In this document: piece after piece, positions 8,309 to 18,383 of the stretch
How positions within the stretch are numbered: the stretch's first letter is position 1
Layout of the letters: the number at the start of each line of letters is the position of its first letter
NCBI RefSeq assembly: GCF_031127875.1
Contig: NZ_JARXIA010000018.1
Coordinates: 96,970 to 160,969, forward strand
Reading direction: 5' to 3'
Length of the DNA stretch: 64,000 nucleotides
DNA from: Pelagicoccus sp. SDUM812005
Lineage (GTDB): Bacteria; Verrucomicrobiota; Verrucomicrobiia; Opitutales; Opitutaceae
The notes under the pieces: generated by a model
The model's database searches: none
Told to the model about the DNA's origin: nothing
Seen by the model: only the letters and a program-made list of their open reading frames with translations
Program-made: the position numbers and the translations under genes

Positions 8309-8734
8309 CTAGCGCATGGCGCTGGCGAAGGTGCCGATGAGCTGCTCGACGTGCGAGCTGTCTTTTTGCAGGTCCTCGGGGTCGAAGGAGAGGTTGAGGA
8401 ATTCGTTGTAGCCTGGGAGCTGGTCGGTTTCGGGGTCGTTGAGGTTGCGGAAGGCCATGGACCAGTCGGGGAACTCGCGTTCTTCGATGTTGCGCTTGAA
8501 GATGGTGAGGAAGCCGCGGTGGCGGGGGTCGAGCTCGATCTTCTGGAGAATGTTCCTGAGTGTGCTGCTTTCTCCTTCGAGGATTTGCAGGAAGTTGCCT
8601 GACTTGTAGAGCAGCAGTCCGGTGATGCCGAGGGCTTGGTTTTTGACGCGGCTCTTTTTCAGCAGTTCGAGGAGTTCTTCTTTGGTGAAAGGGTCTCTGG
8701 CGGAGCTGGCGTAGGCGATTTGGACGAGTGGCAT
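8309..8734 (-). CDS. Single-domain BLUF blue-light photoreceptor
   Basis: A 141-aa protein made up almost entirely of one BLUF (FAD-binding blue-light sensor) domain. The residues known to form the flavin hydrogen-bond switch are in the expected places: Tyr8 (in QIAYASSA), Asn32 (in KNQALGITG) and Gln50 (in NFLQILEG). Trp91 and Met93 follow in FPDWSMAF. The photocycle therefore looks intact. No output domain is fused, so signalling should be through a partner protein. It lies on the same strand as the pyr operon, 135 bp upstream of pyrR, and may be transcribed separately. Neighbouring genes do not reveal the partner. Confidence 0.93.
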   Translation of the reverse strand: MPLVQIAYASSARDPFTKEELLELLKKSRVKNQALGITGLLLYKSGNFLQILEGESSTLRNILQKIELDPRHRGFLTIFKRNIEEREFPDWSMAFRNLNDPETDQLPGYNEFLNLSFDPEDLQKDSSHVEQLIGTFASAMR

Positions 8735-8804
8735 GGGGCGGAAGTATGCTGGAGGCTTCGGCCTGATGGCAAGTGGAGGATTTCCGTTTCTGGGTAGTGC
8801 AGAC

Positions 8805-9281
8805 TCAGGGGCGCTTGTTTTGTTTGGGGGCTAGGGTTGGGAGGGAGAGTTGGGGCAGCATTTTATCTTGCGCGGCGCTGTAGACCTCTCCGACGCGCGT
8901 CGCTCCATGGCGTAGGTAGAATGTTTCGGCGTGAGGGTCGGACAGCAGGAGGAGGTCTGTGATTTTGTTTTGGATACAGAGATCTTTGATCGTCGCGATG
9001 GCGCGACTGCCGTATCCATTGCCTATGTGACTTGGCAGTATCCAAAGGTGGTCGAGAAGGTCGGGACATCCTTTGACGATTGCGAAGAATCCGATGGTTT
9101 GCTTTTCCAGTCGGATGCTGCGGACGAGGTTTTTCTCGATGTAGGCCGGCTCGATGCGCAGTCCCTCTCTCCAGGAACCGAGCTGTTCGGCGGAGTAGCC
9201 CCAGTGTCCCTTGGATCGGATCGCAATTTCGCTGAGGATGGGAGCTTCGACGGGGAGGGAAGGTGTGAAGGTGAGGGGCAT
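8805..9281 (-). CDS. GNAT-family N-acetyltransferase
   Basis: A 158-aa acetyl-CoA-dependent N-acetyltransferase of unknown substrate. The ATG at 9281 (MPLTFTPSLPVEAPILSEIA) was chosen because it lies 11 bp after the stop of the upstream GNAT gene. The N-terminal part has the alpha-helical segment IAIRSKGHWGYS common to this subfamily. The acetyl-CoA pyrophosphate-binding loop is HIGNGYGSRAI. The C-terminal FYLRHGATRVGEVYS is the usual GNAT motif B region. It is translated in tandem with the next GNAT gene and the two are probably co-transcribed. Confidence 0.85.
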   Translation of the reverse strand: MPLTFTPSLPVEAPILSEIAIRSKGHWGYSAEQLGSWREGLRIEPAYIEKNLVRSIRLEKQTIGFFAIVKGCPDLLDHLWILPSHIGNGYGSRAIATIKDLCIQNKITDLLLLSDPHAETFYLRHGATRVGEVYSAAQDKMLPQLSLPTLAPKQNKRP

Positions 9282-9292
9282 GATCGGAGGGG

Positions 9293-9709
9293 CTAGTGGT
9301 CGTTGCCGTCGTAGATCCACATGGGTTCGGTATTGCCGGCTCGCTGGAATCCCAGCTTTTGGTAGAAGGCGGTGGCTTTTCCGTCGGCGGTGAGCATGTG
9401 CATGTGGAACCCTGCGTAACGTGACAGGAGGCGGTTCATTATCTGGCGACCGATGCCTTGGCCTTGGTATTCCGGCATGACGAGGAGGTGCGGGTAGTAG
9501 ACGACCAGGTGCCCATCCGAAATGGCGTTGCCAAGGCCGACCAGTTTGGGGCCGTCCCAAGCGCTAAGGACTGAGTGCGAGCCTTCGAGGGCGTTGCTCA
9601 GGGTGTCCGGGATTTTTGCGGAAGACCAATCGTTGGCGGCGTAGAGGGCTTGGACCTGATCGATGGGCAGGTACTTGTTCTGGCTGTAGCGTATGGGGGC
9701 GGTGGGCAT
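9293..9709 (-). CDS. GNAT-family N-acetyltransferase
   Basis: A second small GNAT enzyme (138 aa from the ATG at 9709; the frame can be extended to a TTG at 9727, less likely). Motif A is PEYQGQGIGRQIMNRLL and motif B is FYQKLGFQRAGN. The N-terminal YAANDWSSAK block is typical of the YbgA/PaiA-like small acetyltransferases. The substrate cannot be told. It is only 11 bp upstream of the other GNAT gene on the same strand. The two proteins are from different GNAT subgroups, so this is not a recent tandem duplication. Confidence 0.87.
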   Translation of the reverse strand: MPTAPIRYSQNKYLPIDQVQALYAANDWSSAKIPDTLSNALEGSHSVLSAWDGPKLVGLGNAISDGHLVVYYPHLLVMPEYQGQGIGRQIMNRLLSRYAGFHMHMLTADGKATAFYQKLGFQRAGNTEPMWIYDGNDH

Positions 9710-9928
9710 GGTTTGTTTTGGATACAAGTTTCTCTACCTGTTCGAGGGAGCGGGGCGAGGGGAGCTTTGTGTAAGGAGGAGGTTCGAGGGGGGGCTAGAG
9801 GGGACAGCTACGTCACGTCGCGCGAAGTGGCTGATGTGTTCGAAGTTAAGGGGATTGTTGAGTTTATGTCTGCGCCAAAATAGCGCCGATTTGCTGCCGT
9901 ATTTCAAGGTTACGTGACAGGAGTGTTA

Positions 9929-9945
9929 CGCATTTTCGTAATGCG
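9929..9945. promoter_or_regulatory. Inverted repeat upstream of TonB receptor
   Basis: In the 329-bp gap between the divergent GNAT gene and the TonB-receptor gene there is an inverted repeat CGCATT-TTCGT-AATGCG, about 95 bp before the receptor start. It could be an operator or a leader hairpin. It is too short and lacks a T-run, so it is not a terminator. Nothing else is recognisable in the gap 9710-10038 and no Shine-Dalgarno precedes the receptor start. Confidence 0.3.
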
Positions 9946-10038
9946 CAACGCTGGAGTGACAAGATGGTTACAGGCCCTCTTTCCCATTGAGATTTTCAGA
10001 AGCTTCGGAGTCTTTCTTGGCCTCAATCTATATTCAAA

Positions 10039-12912
10039 ATGTTCTTAAATTCCCGTAATTCAAAGTCCGACTGGGGCCTCGCCAAACTGTTATTGGCATC
10101 AATAGCAGTGGTCCTATTCTCTAGCCAAGCTTCTGCTCAGGAATCAGCTGCTTCAGGTATTGTTTCTGGTACCGTTGTGGATGCGGAGTTCGGCGGTGGT
10201 GTGTCCGATGTTCGCGTCTCGATCATGGGATCTGCGCTCGCTGCAACGACAGATAAAGAGGGCCGATTCATTATTCTTAAGGTGCCAGTCGGTGAGCATT
10301 CTATTATTACTACAGCAAATTATTATAAACCCTCTCGCGTCGAGGAGTTGACTGTAGAAGCTGGTGGCGTTGCTCGCATTGACGTTCCAATATACGGTGA
10401 CGAATCTGAAATCGTGGAACTGGACGGGTTTACCGTTAAGGCGAAGGCGTTGGAAGGTTCTAGTTTGGCGCTTCTTTCGGAGCGTCAGAGGTCGTCGTCG
10501 ATTAGCGACGCGATTGGGGCGGAAAGCTTCAGCCGTCTTGGAATCGGAGATGCGGCTGAGGCGTTGGGAAAAGTTACCGGAACCTCAATCGTAGATGGGA
10601 AGTATGTCGTGGTCAGGGGTTTGTCTGATCGCTATAACAATACGACGCTCAACGGATCGACTGTTCCAAGCGCGGATCCAGACAAGCGCGCAGTACAGCT
10701 CGATCAGTTTCCTTCCGGGATTATAGAATCGATCGTTACTACCAAGACTTTTACCCCGGACAAGGCGGGGAGTTTTACGGGTGGATCTGTCAATGTTGTT
10801 ACGAAGTCCATACCTCCCTCTGGTTTCCTGTCTTTCCAAGTTGGAATTGGTTATGATGAGAAAACCACTTTTGGTGACTATCTGACATACGATGGTGGCG
10901 CTGACGATTGGCTGGGGATGGATGATGGAACGCGGGCCATTCCTCAGGTAGTGTTGGAGGCTGAGTCTCTTCCTGTTTCACCATTTGGTCGTACTCCCGA
11001 AGAATTGGAGTTAATGGACGCTGCGGTTAAGGCCTTTGATTCTCAGCTGTCCCCTAAGGTCGAGACTGCGCCGCTGGACCATTCCTTTTCGGTGGCATTT
11101 GGAGACCGGTATCAATTGAAGGAAAGTGGAGACGGACCAGTATTGGGTATTATCGGGAGTTTTAACTACAGCCGTAGCTTCTCAGCTTACGATGACGGAC
11201 AAATTGGTCGCTATGAAACGACAGGTACCGGAGTGGAGCTCTTTCCGAAGCATGAACTCGTTGAGGCAAAGGGTACCGATAGCGCTCAATGGGGCACTAT
11301 CCTGAACGCGGCGTTGATTCTTGATGGAAATCATGAGTTTGGTGTTAAGACGATGTATAATCAAAGTGGTGAGGACGAAGCGATCTATCGCGTTGGTACG
11401 TTTCCCGAGGCGATTGCGAATGACATCTTTCGGGTAAATAATCTTCACTACACTGAGCGGTCTCTGTCTTCGAACCAAGTTTATGGAGAGCATTTGTTCG
11501 AGGCTCTGAATGATATTCGCATCGATTGGGAAGTTTCCAAGTCGAAGAGCACGCAAGATGAACCCGATTTTCGTTTGTTTTATGACGCGATACCATCGGG
11601 TGAAGGCGGCCGACCAACTGTAGGGGGTAATTTGGCTCCTGCTAGAAGGTACTGGCGTGCGCTGGAAGAAAATACTGAAGAATTGAAAGTGGACATTGTG
11701 GTGCCCTTTGGGGATCGCGGCGGGGAATTCAAGTTCGGAGTGTTAAGTTCCGATACTGAGCGAGACTTTTCGGAGCGTGGATTCCTTTACGACAACTTTC
11801 GGGCGCCTTCATACGATGGAATACCGGAAAACTATCTTCGACCTGAAGTGTTGGGGTTGAACGAAAATGGACAAATTCAACGTTTTATCAGGGAGTTTGT
11901 CGGATTCGTACCGAGCTATAGCGGAATGCAATCTATCGACGCAGTGTATGCGATGGCCGATTTCCGCACTTTGGAAAAGTGGAGGGTTATTGCCGGGGCA
12001 CGACTGGAAGAGGCGGATGTCGTTGTGCAAAGCATCGGTACTAACGGTACCCCGTTGGAAAACGATGGCGACTTGAGCAATAGCGATTGGCTGCCCTCTC
12101 TACAGTTGGTTCGTGAATTTGAGAATAGCCGGAATCTCCGCTTAAGCTATTCGAGGACGCTTGCTCGTCCCAACTTTCGGGAGCTTTCGCCATTTGGAGC
12201 TTTCGACAACGTTGGCGGAGAAGTTTTTATAGGAAATCCAAATCTCGTTCGCTCGCGAATCGAGAATGTCGACCTGAGATACGAATGGTTCTTGGAAGGA
12301 GCGGATCTCGTTGCGGTCAGCCTTTTCGGCAAGAAATTGGAGAACCCAATCGAGCAGGCTTTTATCGAGGGCCAACAGACCTACGTAAACGTGGATGAGG
12401 GTGAGGTCTACGGTATCGAGCTCGAGGCTAGGAGGAGATTGGGCGCTCTCAGTAACGAGCGCAACGAAATCAGCCTCGGGGGGAATCTATCTTTTATTGA
12501 GTCTAGCGTAGATCGCTCAGAGCAGGAGCTTGCTGACAAGCGCCTTCGAGATCCGAATGTGTCAGAGCAGCGTGAACTCCAAGGACAGTCCGGCTTGATC
12601 GGTAACTTCGATATTTATTGGGAAAGGCCTGAGGAAGGAGCTGCTTTTAGTCTGGTATATAACCACACAGGAGAACGCCTCTATTCGGTTTCGCAGACGC
12701 GGTTGCCGGACGTTTATCAAGAGGCGTCTGATAGCTTGGATTTCATCTATTCTCAAAGCTTGCCCAAGGGATACAAAATGAAGCTCTCGTTGAAGAACCT
12801 TCTGGATGACGAAGACTCTCGAGTGTGGGCCGACTTCAACGAGGACTTGGTATACTCGAATGTATCCAAGGGCCGATCGATATCCCTAAGCTTTTCGAAA
12901 CGATTCGAATAA
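10039..12912 (+). CDS. TonB-dependent outer-membrane receptor
   Basis: A 957-aa outer-membrane receptor for energised import of an unidentified ligand. Domains in order: signal peptide (hydrophobic LLLASIAVVLFSSQASA); a carboxypeptidase-regulatory-like beta domain from about residue 40 (GIVSGTVVDAEFGGG) to 125; the linker ELDGFTVKAK; the plug (SISDAIGAESFSRLGIGDAA, VVVRGLSDRYNNTTLNG, then SGIIESIVTTKTFTPDKAG and GGSVNVVTKS); and the barrel to the end, closing with ISLSFSKRFE. Barrel landmarks include LRLSYSRTLARPNFRELSPF and YGIELEARRRLG. It is followed after 36 bp by a secreted beta-helix protein and is probably co-transcribed with it. Confidence 0.95.
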   Translation: MFLNSRNSKSDWGLAKLLLASIAVVLFSSQASAQESAASGIVSGTVVDAEFGGGVSDVRVSIMGSALAATTDKEGRFIILKVPVGEHSIITTANYYKPSRVEELTVEAGGVARIDVPIYGDESEIVELDGFTVKAKALEGSSLALLSERQRSSSISDAIGAESFSRLGIGDAAEALGKVTGTSIVDGKYVVVRGLSDRYNNTTLNGSTVPSADPDKRAVQLDQFPSGIIESIVTTKTFTPDKAGSFTGGSVNVVTKSIPPSGFLSFQVGIGYDEKTTFGDYLTYDGGADDWLGMDDGTRAIPQVVLEAESLPVSPFGRTPEELELMDAAVKAFDSQLSPKVETAPLDHSFSVAFGDRYQLKESGDGPVLGIIGSFNYSRSFSAYDDGQIGRYETTGTGVELFPKHELVEAKGTDSAQWGTILNAALILDGNHEFGVKTMYNQSGEDEAIYRVGTFPEAIANDIFRVNNLHYTERSLSSNQVYGEHLFEALNDIRIDWEVSKSKSTQDEPDFRLFYDAIPSGEGGRPTVGGNLAPARRYWRALEENTEELKVDIVVPFGDRGGEFKFGVLSSDTERDFSERGFLYDNFRAPSYDGIPENYLRPEVLGLNENGQIQRFIREFVGFVPSYSGMQSIDAVYAMADFRTLEKWRVIAGARLEEADVVVQSIGTNGTPLENDGDLSNSDWLPSLQLVREFENSRNLRLSYSRTLARPNFRELSPFGAFDNVGGEVFIGNPNLVRSRIENVDLRYEWFLEGADLVAVSLFGKKLENPIEQAFIEGQQTYVNVDEGEVYGIELEARRRLGALSNERNEISLGGNLSFIESSVDRSEQELADKRLRDPNVSEQRELQGQSGLIGNFDIYWERPEEGAAFSLVYNHTGERLYSVSQTRLPDVYQEASDSLDFIYSQSLPKGYKMKLSLKNLLDDEDSRVWADFNEDLVYSNVSKGRSISLSFSKRFE

Positions 12913-12948
12913 CTAAACCCAATCATAAAGTAATTCGCTAAATCCCTT

Positions 12949-14793
12949 ATGAAACGTACATTATCACTACTAGCATCGATGGCTGTTGCCGCATCGATCA
13001 ATGCGGCTGACATTCGTGTCGGCGCAAACATCACGGAGGATACCACTTGGACCTCGGACAACACTTATATCTTGGATGCTCAGGTATACGTCATTAACGA
13101 TGCTTCGCTCACGATCGAACCAGGGACGGTCGTCAAGGGCGCGTCGTTGACGGGTGGGGCAGCGTCTCTGATTATCACGCGCGGAGCTAAGATCTTTGCC
13201 CTCGGTACTCCTTCCGACCCGATCGTTTTCACGTCTGAGCTCGATCCGATGGATGGGTCTTGGGGCCCAGAGGTAACTCAGCAATGGGGAGGTTTGATTG
13301 TTCTAGGAAACGCCCCGTTGAACTCGGTCAACTCCGGTACCAATGGTGATTTCACGGCGGATCCGCAGGTTGCGACTGTCGATAATATCGAAGGCTTGAA
13401 CAATAGCGTCGATAACGACTGGACTGAATACGGCGGTCTCGATGAGGAAGATAGTTCAGGTATCATCCGCTACGTTTCCATTCGCCATGGTGGTGCCCTT
13501 CTGGGATCTAACAACGAAATTAACGGCCTCACTATGGGTGGTGTCGGAAGAGGAACGATTGTCGAATTCGTGGAAGTGTTCGCGAACAAGGACGACGGTT
13601 TCGAATGGTTCGGTGGAACGGTTGATGCTCGTTACCTTGTAGCTGCGTTTGGAAACGATGACAGCTTCGACTACGACCTCGGATGGCGCGGACGCGGTCA
13701 GTTTTGGTTCTCCATTGGTACAACGGGTGAAGTGACGGATGAAGAGCAAGACCACGCAGGCGAGCACGACGGCTTCAAGGATACGCTCGTAGCCGGCGCG
13801 GACCGTGGAATGGGCACCATCTACAATGCGACGTACATCGGCGCTGGCGCGACCCAGAATGAAGGCGCTTTCGAGATCTCCGACGACGCCGGCGTTCGCT
13901 ACTACAATTCCATTTTCATGGATTTCGGCGGCCACGGTATGGAGGTCAAGGGCGATGCATTGGCAGGTCTAACAGACGTGGAAGACGGAGTTACTCGTGT
14001 CGATTTCCAGAACAATATTTGGTTCAATCTTGGTGACGGCACAGCTGCTGATCTCGCTGTCGTCTTCGATGGCGACAATGTCGATGCAACTGCATCGGCC
14101 AACGTGGTTTCGTTTCTCACGACAGATAAGAACAATACTATCGAGGATCCTATGTTGATGGGTGTTAGCCGCACGGCTGACATGGGTCTGGATCCACGTC
14201 CGATGGCGGGAAGCCCTGCCTTCTCGAATGCGACGGTGAATCCTCCTGCGGACGGTTGGTATCAAGATGTTGATTACCAGGGTGCGTTCGGCTCTAGGAA
14301 TTGGATGATGGGTTGGACGAAACTCAGCCAAGATGGATACCTTGCGGCTCTAAACGGAGCCTCCGTCGGTGGGCCGTCTGCTATCTCTAGTGTTCTGACT
14401 ACGCCAGTGGGTGGAGTCGCTCGTAGTGGCTTCGTGGTTGGCGGAGATGTTCCTCAGCTCTTCGTTATCCGAGCAAAGGGGCCGAAGCTTGTCGATGACG
14501 GCATCGCTGCGGGTGAGGTTTTGGCTGATCCGCAGATGCGAATCGTCGACCGCGTCGTTGGGGTTGATGTCGTGAACGTAACGGGTTGGTTGGATGTCAA
14601 AGATGCTGCCGATGCGATCGGCGCCTATTTGGGCCTCGCGACTCTTGGAGCGTCTGAGGGGCGTCCAACTGAAGACGCTACTTCAGCTGTAGCAATCGTG
14701 AGTCTTTCACCTGGCGTCTATTCTGCGGTTGTGTCCGGTGAAGACAACGGTGGCGGAACAGTGCAGGTCGAAATTTACTCTGCGGACCTATAG
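12949..14793 (+). CDS. Secreted beta-helix protein with verrucomicrobial C-terminal domain
   Basis: A 614-aa exported protein with a signal peptide (MKRTLSLLASMAVAASINAA). Residues about 25-460 resemble a family of surface proteins with right-handed beta-helix-like repeats: LTIEPGTVVKG, QQWGGLIVLGNAPLN, DSSGIIRYVSIRHGGA and FANKDDGFEWFGGTVDARYL. This family is often encoded beside TonB receptors and is sometimes misnamed a multidrug transporter. The last 145 residues form a separate domain (FVIRAKGPKLVDDGI ... LSPGVYSAVVSGEDNGGG ... VEIYS) that also occurs, in two copies, at the end of the protein encoded at 49370. It is probably the surface partner of the receptor 36 bp upstream. Confidence 0.85.
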   Translation: MKRTLSLLASMAVAASINAADIRVGANITEDTTWTSDNTYILDAQVYVINDASLTIEPGTVVKGASLTGGAASLIITRGAKIFALGTPSDPIVFTSELDPMDGSWGPEVTQQWGGLIVLGNAPLNSVNSGTNGDFTADPQVATVDNIEGLNNSVDNDWTEYGGLDEEDSSGIIRYVSIRHGGALLGSNNEINGLTMGGVGRGTIVEFVEVFANKDDGFEWFGGTVDARYLVAAFGNDDSFDYDLGWRGRGQFWFSIGTTGEVTDEEQDHAGEHDGFKDTLVAGADRGMGTIYNATYIGAGATQNEGAFEISDDAGVRYYNSIFMDFGGHGMEVKGDALAGLTDVEDGVTRVDFQNNIWFNLGDGTAADLAVVFDGDNVDATASANVVSFLTTDKNNTIEDPMLMGVSRTADMGLDPRPMAGSPAFSNATVNPPADGWYQDVDYQGAFGSRNWMMGWTKLSQDGYLAALNGASVGGPSAISSVLTTPVGGVARSGFVVGGDVPQLFVIRAKGPKLVDDGIAAGEVLADPQMRIVDRVVGVDVVNVTGWLDVKDAADAIGAYLGLATLGASEGRPTEDATSAVAIVSLSPGVYSAVVSGEDNGGGTVQVEIYSADL

Positions 14794-14840
14794 GTTCGTT
14801 TGAATTTCAAAGCCACTATGTCGGCTTTGTGATTACGGGG

Positions 14841-14869
14841 ACCAGCCCTCTTGGCGGAGGGCTGGTTTT
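14841..14869 (+). terminator. Rho-independent terminator
   Basis: A 10-bp stem ACCAGCCCTC / GAGGGCTGGT (14841-14850, 14857-14866) with a TTGGCG loop and a short T-run ends the TonB-receptor/beta-helix operon. It overlaps the upstream part of the next open frame, which supports the internal ATG for that gene. Confidence 0.85.
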
Positions 14870-14892
14870 GCGTTTGCAACTACCTTTTCTCT

Positions 14893-15354
14893 ATGGAAAA
14901 GCCACTTAGACTCTTGCTTTTGGTTATTATTTGCCAGTTTCGCTGGGAAGCTGTACGGGGAAGTGAAGACGCTACCGTTGGTGAAGTGATGTCCAATGAA
15001 TGCAGTCTTGAGTTCGTAGGGCTGATGGTTTTGGGAGATCGCTCCCTCGTTTCTCTGCGCGAGCCTGCGGAAGGCTCTACGTTTTGGATAGAGTTGGGCA
15101 AAAGCAAATACGGTATTGCTGTCGAAGAGGTTGGAGGCGAAGGCGAGTGGGTTCGAGTCTCCACTGCGGGAGGTTCGGGCGTGATCGATTTTGCAAAGCC
15201 GAAAATCATAGATCCTTTGACTTTGAAGAGGATGAACACGCTGAGCGGCGTCTCTAAAATGAGCGTCCAAGATTTGATTAAGGAAGAGCAGCGAGCGGAT
15301 CGTGTCGAAATGGACCTCTTGGTCAATTATCTGAAGAGGCGGGAGCGCCGGTGA
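14893..15354 (+). CDS. Small exported protein of unknown function
   Basis: Not recognised. The open frame begins at 14851 inside the preceding terminator, so the ATG at 14893 is preferred. It gives 153 aa with a signal peptide (EKPLRLLLLVIICQFRWEAV). The mature part looks like a small beta domain (VGEVMSNECSLEFVGLMVLG, then REPAEGSTFWIELGKSKYGI and EWVRVSTAGGSGVID). A charged helix follows (KMSVQDLIKEEQRADRVEMD) with a basic tail KRRERR. It stands alone, between a terminator and the metK leader. Confidence 0.7.
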   Translation: MEKPLRLLLLVIICQFRWEAVRGSEDATVGEVMSNECSLEFVGLMVLGDRSLVSLREPAEGSTFWIELGKSKYGIAVEEVGGEGEWVRVSTAGGSGVIDFAKPKIIDPLTLKRMNTLSGVSKMSVQDLIKEEQRADRVEMDLLVNYLKRRERR

Positions 15355-15467
15355 GAAACGGATCGCGAGGTCGATGAGTTTTGGCCGATGGTAGGCTATT
15401 GAACTGCTAGCCGCAAGCGACCGTCCAAATTGTCGACGCTCTTAGCTTGATTTTTTGGGTGATTCAT

Positions 15468-15491
15468 ATCAACAAATCCGAATACGTTGAT
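15468..15491 (+). other. Hairpin in the metK leader
   Basis: The 189-bp gap before metK contains ATCAAC (15468-15473) pairing with GTTGAT (15486-15491), followed directly by GGGAGG, about 45 bases before the metK start. A second weak pairing of TTTCG with CGAAA follows. The leader might be structured for SAM sensing, but it does not match any riboswitch class that I can recognise by eye. Confidence 0.3.
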
Positions 15492-15543
15492 GGGAGGTGC
15501 TCGTTTCGCCTTCTGGAACTTTCGAAAAACCGTACGTACAATC

Positions 15544-16722
15544 ATGCCAAAAAACTTCGTATTCTCCTCTGAGTCCGTTGCCGAGGGTCACCCCGACAAG
15601 GTCTCCGACTACATTTCTGACAGCGTTTTGGACGCTTGCCTCGAGCAGGACCCAAGCAGCCGTGTCGCCTGCGAGACTCTAGTGAAGAGCAACCAGGTCG
15701 TGCTGGCCGGCGAAATCACGACCCAGGCCAAGCTCAACTACGAGGAGATCGTGCGTTCGGCTATCCGCGAAATTGGCTACGTGAACGACGACGACGTTTT
15801 CCACGCGGACCAGGTTTTCATCACCAACAACCTAACGAGCCAGTCTCCGGACATCGCTCAGGGCGTGGACGCGAAGAAGGCCAAGGGCAAGGACACGGCG
15901 GAGCAGGGCGCCGGCGACCAGGGCATCATGTTCGGCTTCGCCTGCGACGAGACTCCTGAGCTCATGCCGGCTGCTCTCATGTTCTCCCACCGCATCGGCC
16001 GCGAGATCGCTCGCGTTCGCCATGGCGGGCGTCAGGCCAAGTGGCTTCGCCCCGACTGCAAGTCGCAGGTTTCGGTCCGTTACGAGGACGGCAAGATTGC
16101 GGAGATCACCGCTGTGGTTATCTCGACGCAGCACTCCGCGGACGTTTCGAAGAAGACCATCCAGGACTTCATGATCAACAAGGTCATCAAGAAGTGCCTG
16201 CCCAAGAAGCTGCTCACCAAGAACACTCAGTATCTCATCAACCCAACCGGTCGCTTCGTGATCGGCGGACCGCAGGGCGACGCTGGCTTGACCGGCCGTA
16301 AGATTATTGTGGATACCTACGGGGGAGCAGGCCGTCACGGCGGTGGCGCTTTCTCGGGCAAGGATCCGTCCAAGGTCGACCGTTCCGCGGCGTACATGTG
16401 CCGTTGGGTCGCCAAGAACATCGTCGCTGCTGGGCTCGCGTCCAAGGCTGAACTGCAGGTCGCTTATGCGATCGGCTATCCCGAGCCCGTGAGCGTGACG
16501 GTTGAAACCTTCGGCACGAGCTCCGTTTCCGAAGAGGCGATCGAGGCGGCGGTTTCGGAAGTTTTCAGCTTCAAGCCGGCCAACATCGTCAAGCAGCTCA
16601 ACTTGCTGCGCCCGATCTACCGCGGCACGACCAACTACGGTCACTTCGGCAAGGACGACCTGCCTTGGGAGCAGACCGACAAGGTCGCTGCCCTCAAGAA
16701 GGCGATTAAGAAGTTTCAATAA
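15544..16722 (+). CDS. metK: S-adenosylmethionine synthetase
   Basis: Makes SAM from methionine and ATP in the cytosol. The ATG at 15544 ([20 protein letters not shown]) is the family start; the frame upstream to 15487 is not homologous. The 392-aa chain has the ATP-binding [12 protein letters not shown], the [16 protein letters not shown] motif, the glycine-rich loop [19 protein letters not shown] and the terminal [15 protein letters not shown] block. No Shine-Dalgarno is visible, and the leader contains a hairpin (see 15468-15491). It is followed after 20 bp by ahcY, making a methylation-cycle operon. Confidence 0.97.
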   Translation: MPKNFVFSSESVAEGHPDKVSDYISDSVLDACLEQDPSSRVACETLVKSNQVVLAGEITTQAKLNYEEIVRSAIREIGYVNDDDVFHADQVFITNNLTSQSPDIAQGVDAKKAKGKDTAEQGAGDQGIMFGFACDETPELMPAALMFSHRIGREIARVRHGGRQAKWLRPDCKSQVSVRYEDGKIAEITAVVISTQHSADVSKKTIQDFMINKVIKKCLPKKLLTKNTQYLINPTGRFVIGGPQGDAGLTGRKIIVDTYGGAGRHGGGAFSGKDPSKVDRSAAYMCRWVAKNIVAAGLASKAELQVAYAIGYPEPVSVTVETFGTSSVSEEAIEAAVSEVFSFKPANIVKQLNLLRPIYRGTTNYGHFGKDDLPWEQTDKVAALKKAIKKFQ

Positions 16723-16726
16723 TAAG

Positions 16727-16732
16727 AGGAGG
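16727..16732 (+). promoter_or_regulatory. Strong ribosome-binding site of ahcY
   Basis: AGGAGG lies 10 bases before the ahcY ATG in the metK-ahcY gap. It stands out because many genes in this window have no recognisable Shine-Dalgarno sequence. Confidence 0.8.
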
Positions 16733-16742
16733 AATAATTAGT

Positions 16743-18185
<1,443 letters not shown>

Positions 18186-18208
18186 CTCATCCTTTTCTAG
18201 CTATTTTC

Positions 18209-18242
18209 AGCCCCGTCCGCGCCTCGCGGTCGGGGCTTTTTT
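18209..18242 (+). terminator. Rho-independent terminator of metK-ahcY
   Basis: AGCCCCG-T-CCGCG / CGCGG-T-CGGGGCT forms a 12-bp stem with one T-T mismatch and a 3-base loop, followed by six T. Confidence 0.93.
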
Positions 18243-18383
18243 GCGTTCACGAAATGGGGCGGGGGGAGCTCGAGTCTTTGGTTGGAGCGAAACACCCTAT
18301 CCTGGTGGCACTAGGCCGCTTGCGACGCGCCCATCCGATTCGGAACTCGGATTTTCATTAGTCGAGCCATGGATTGACAGGGA

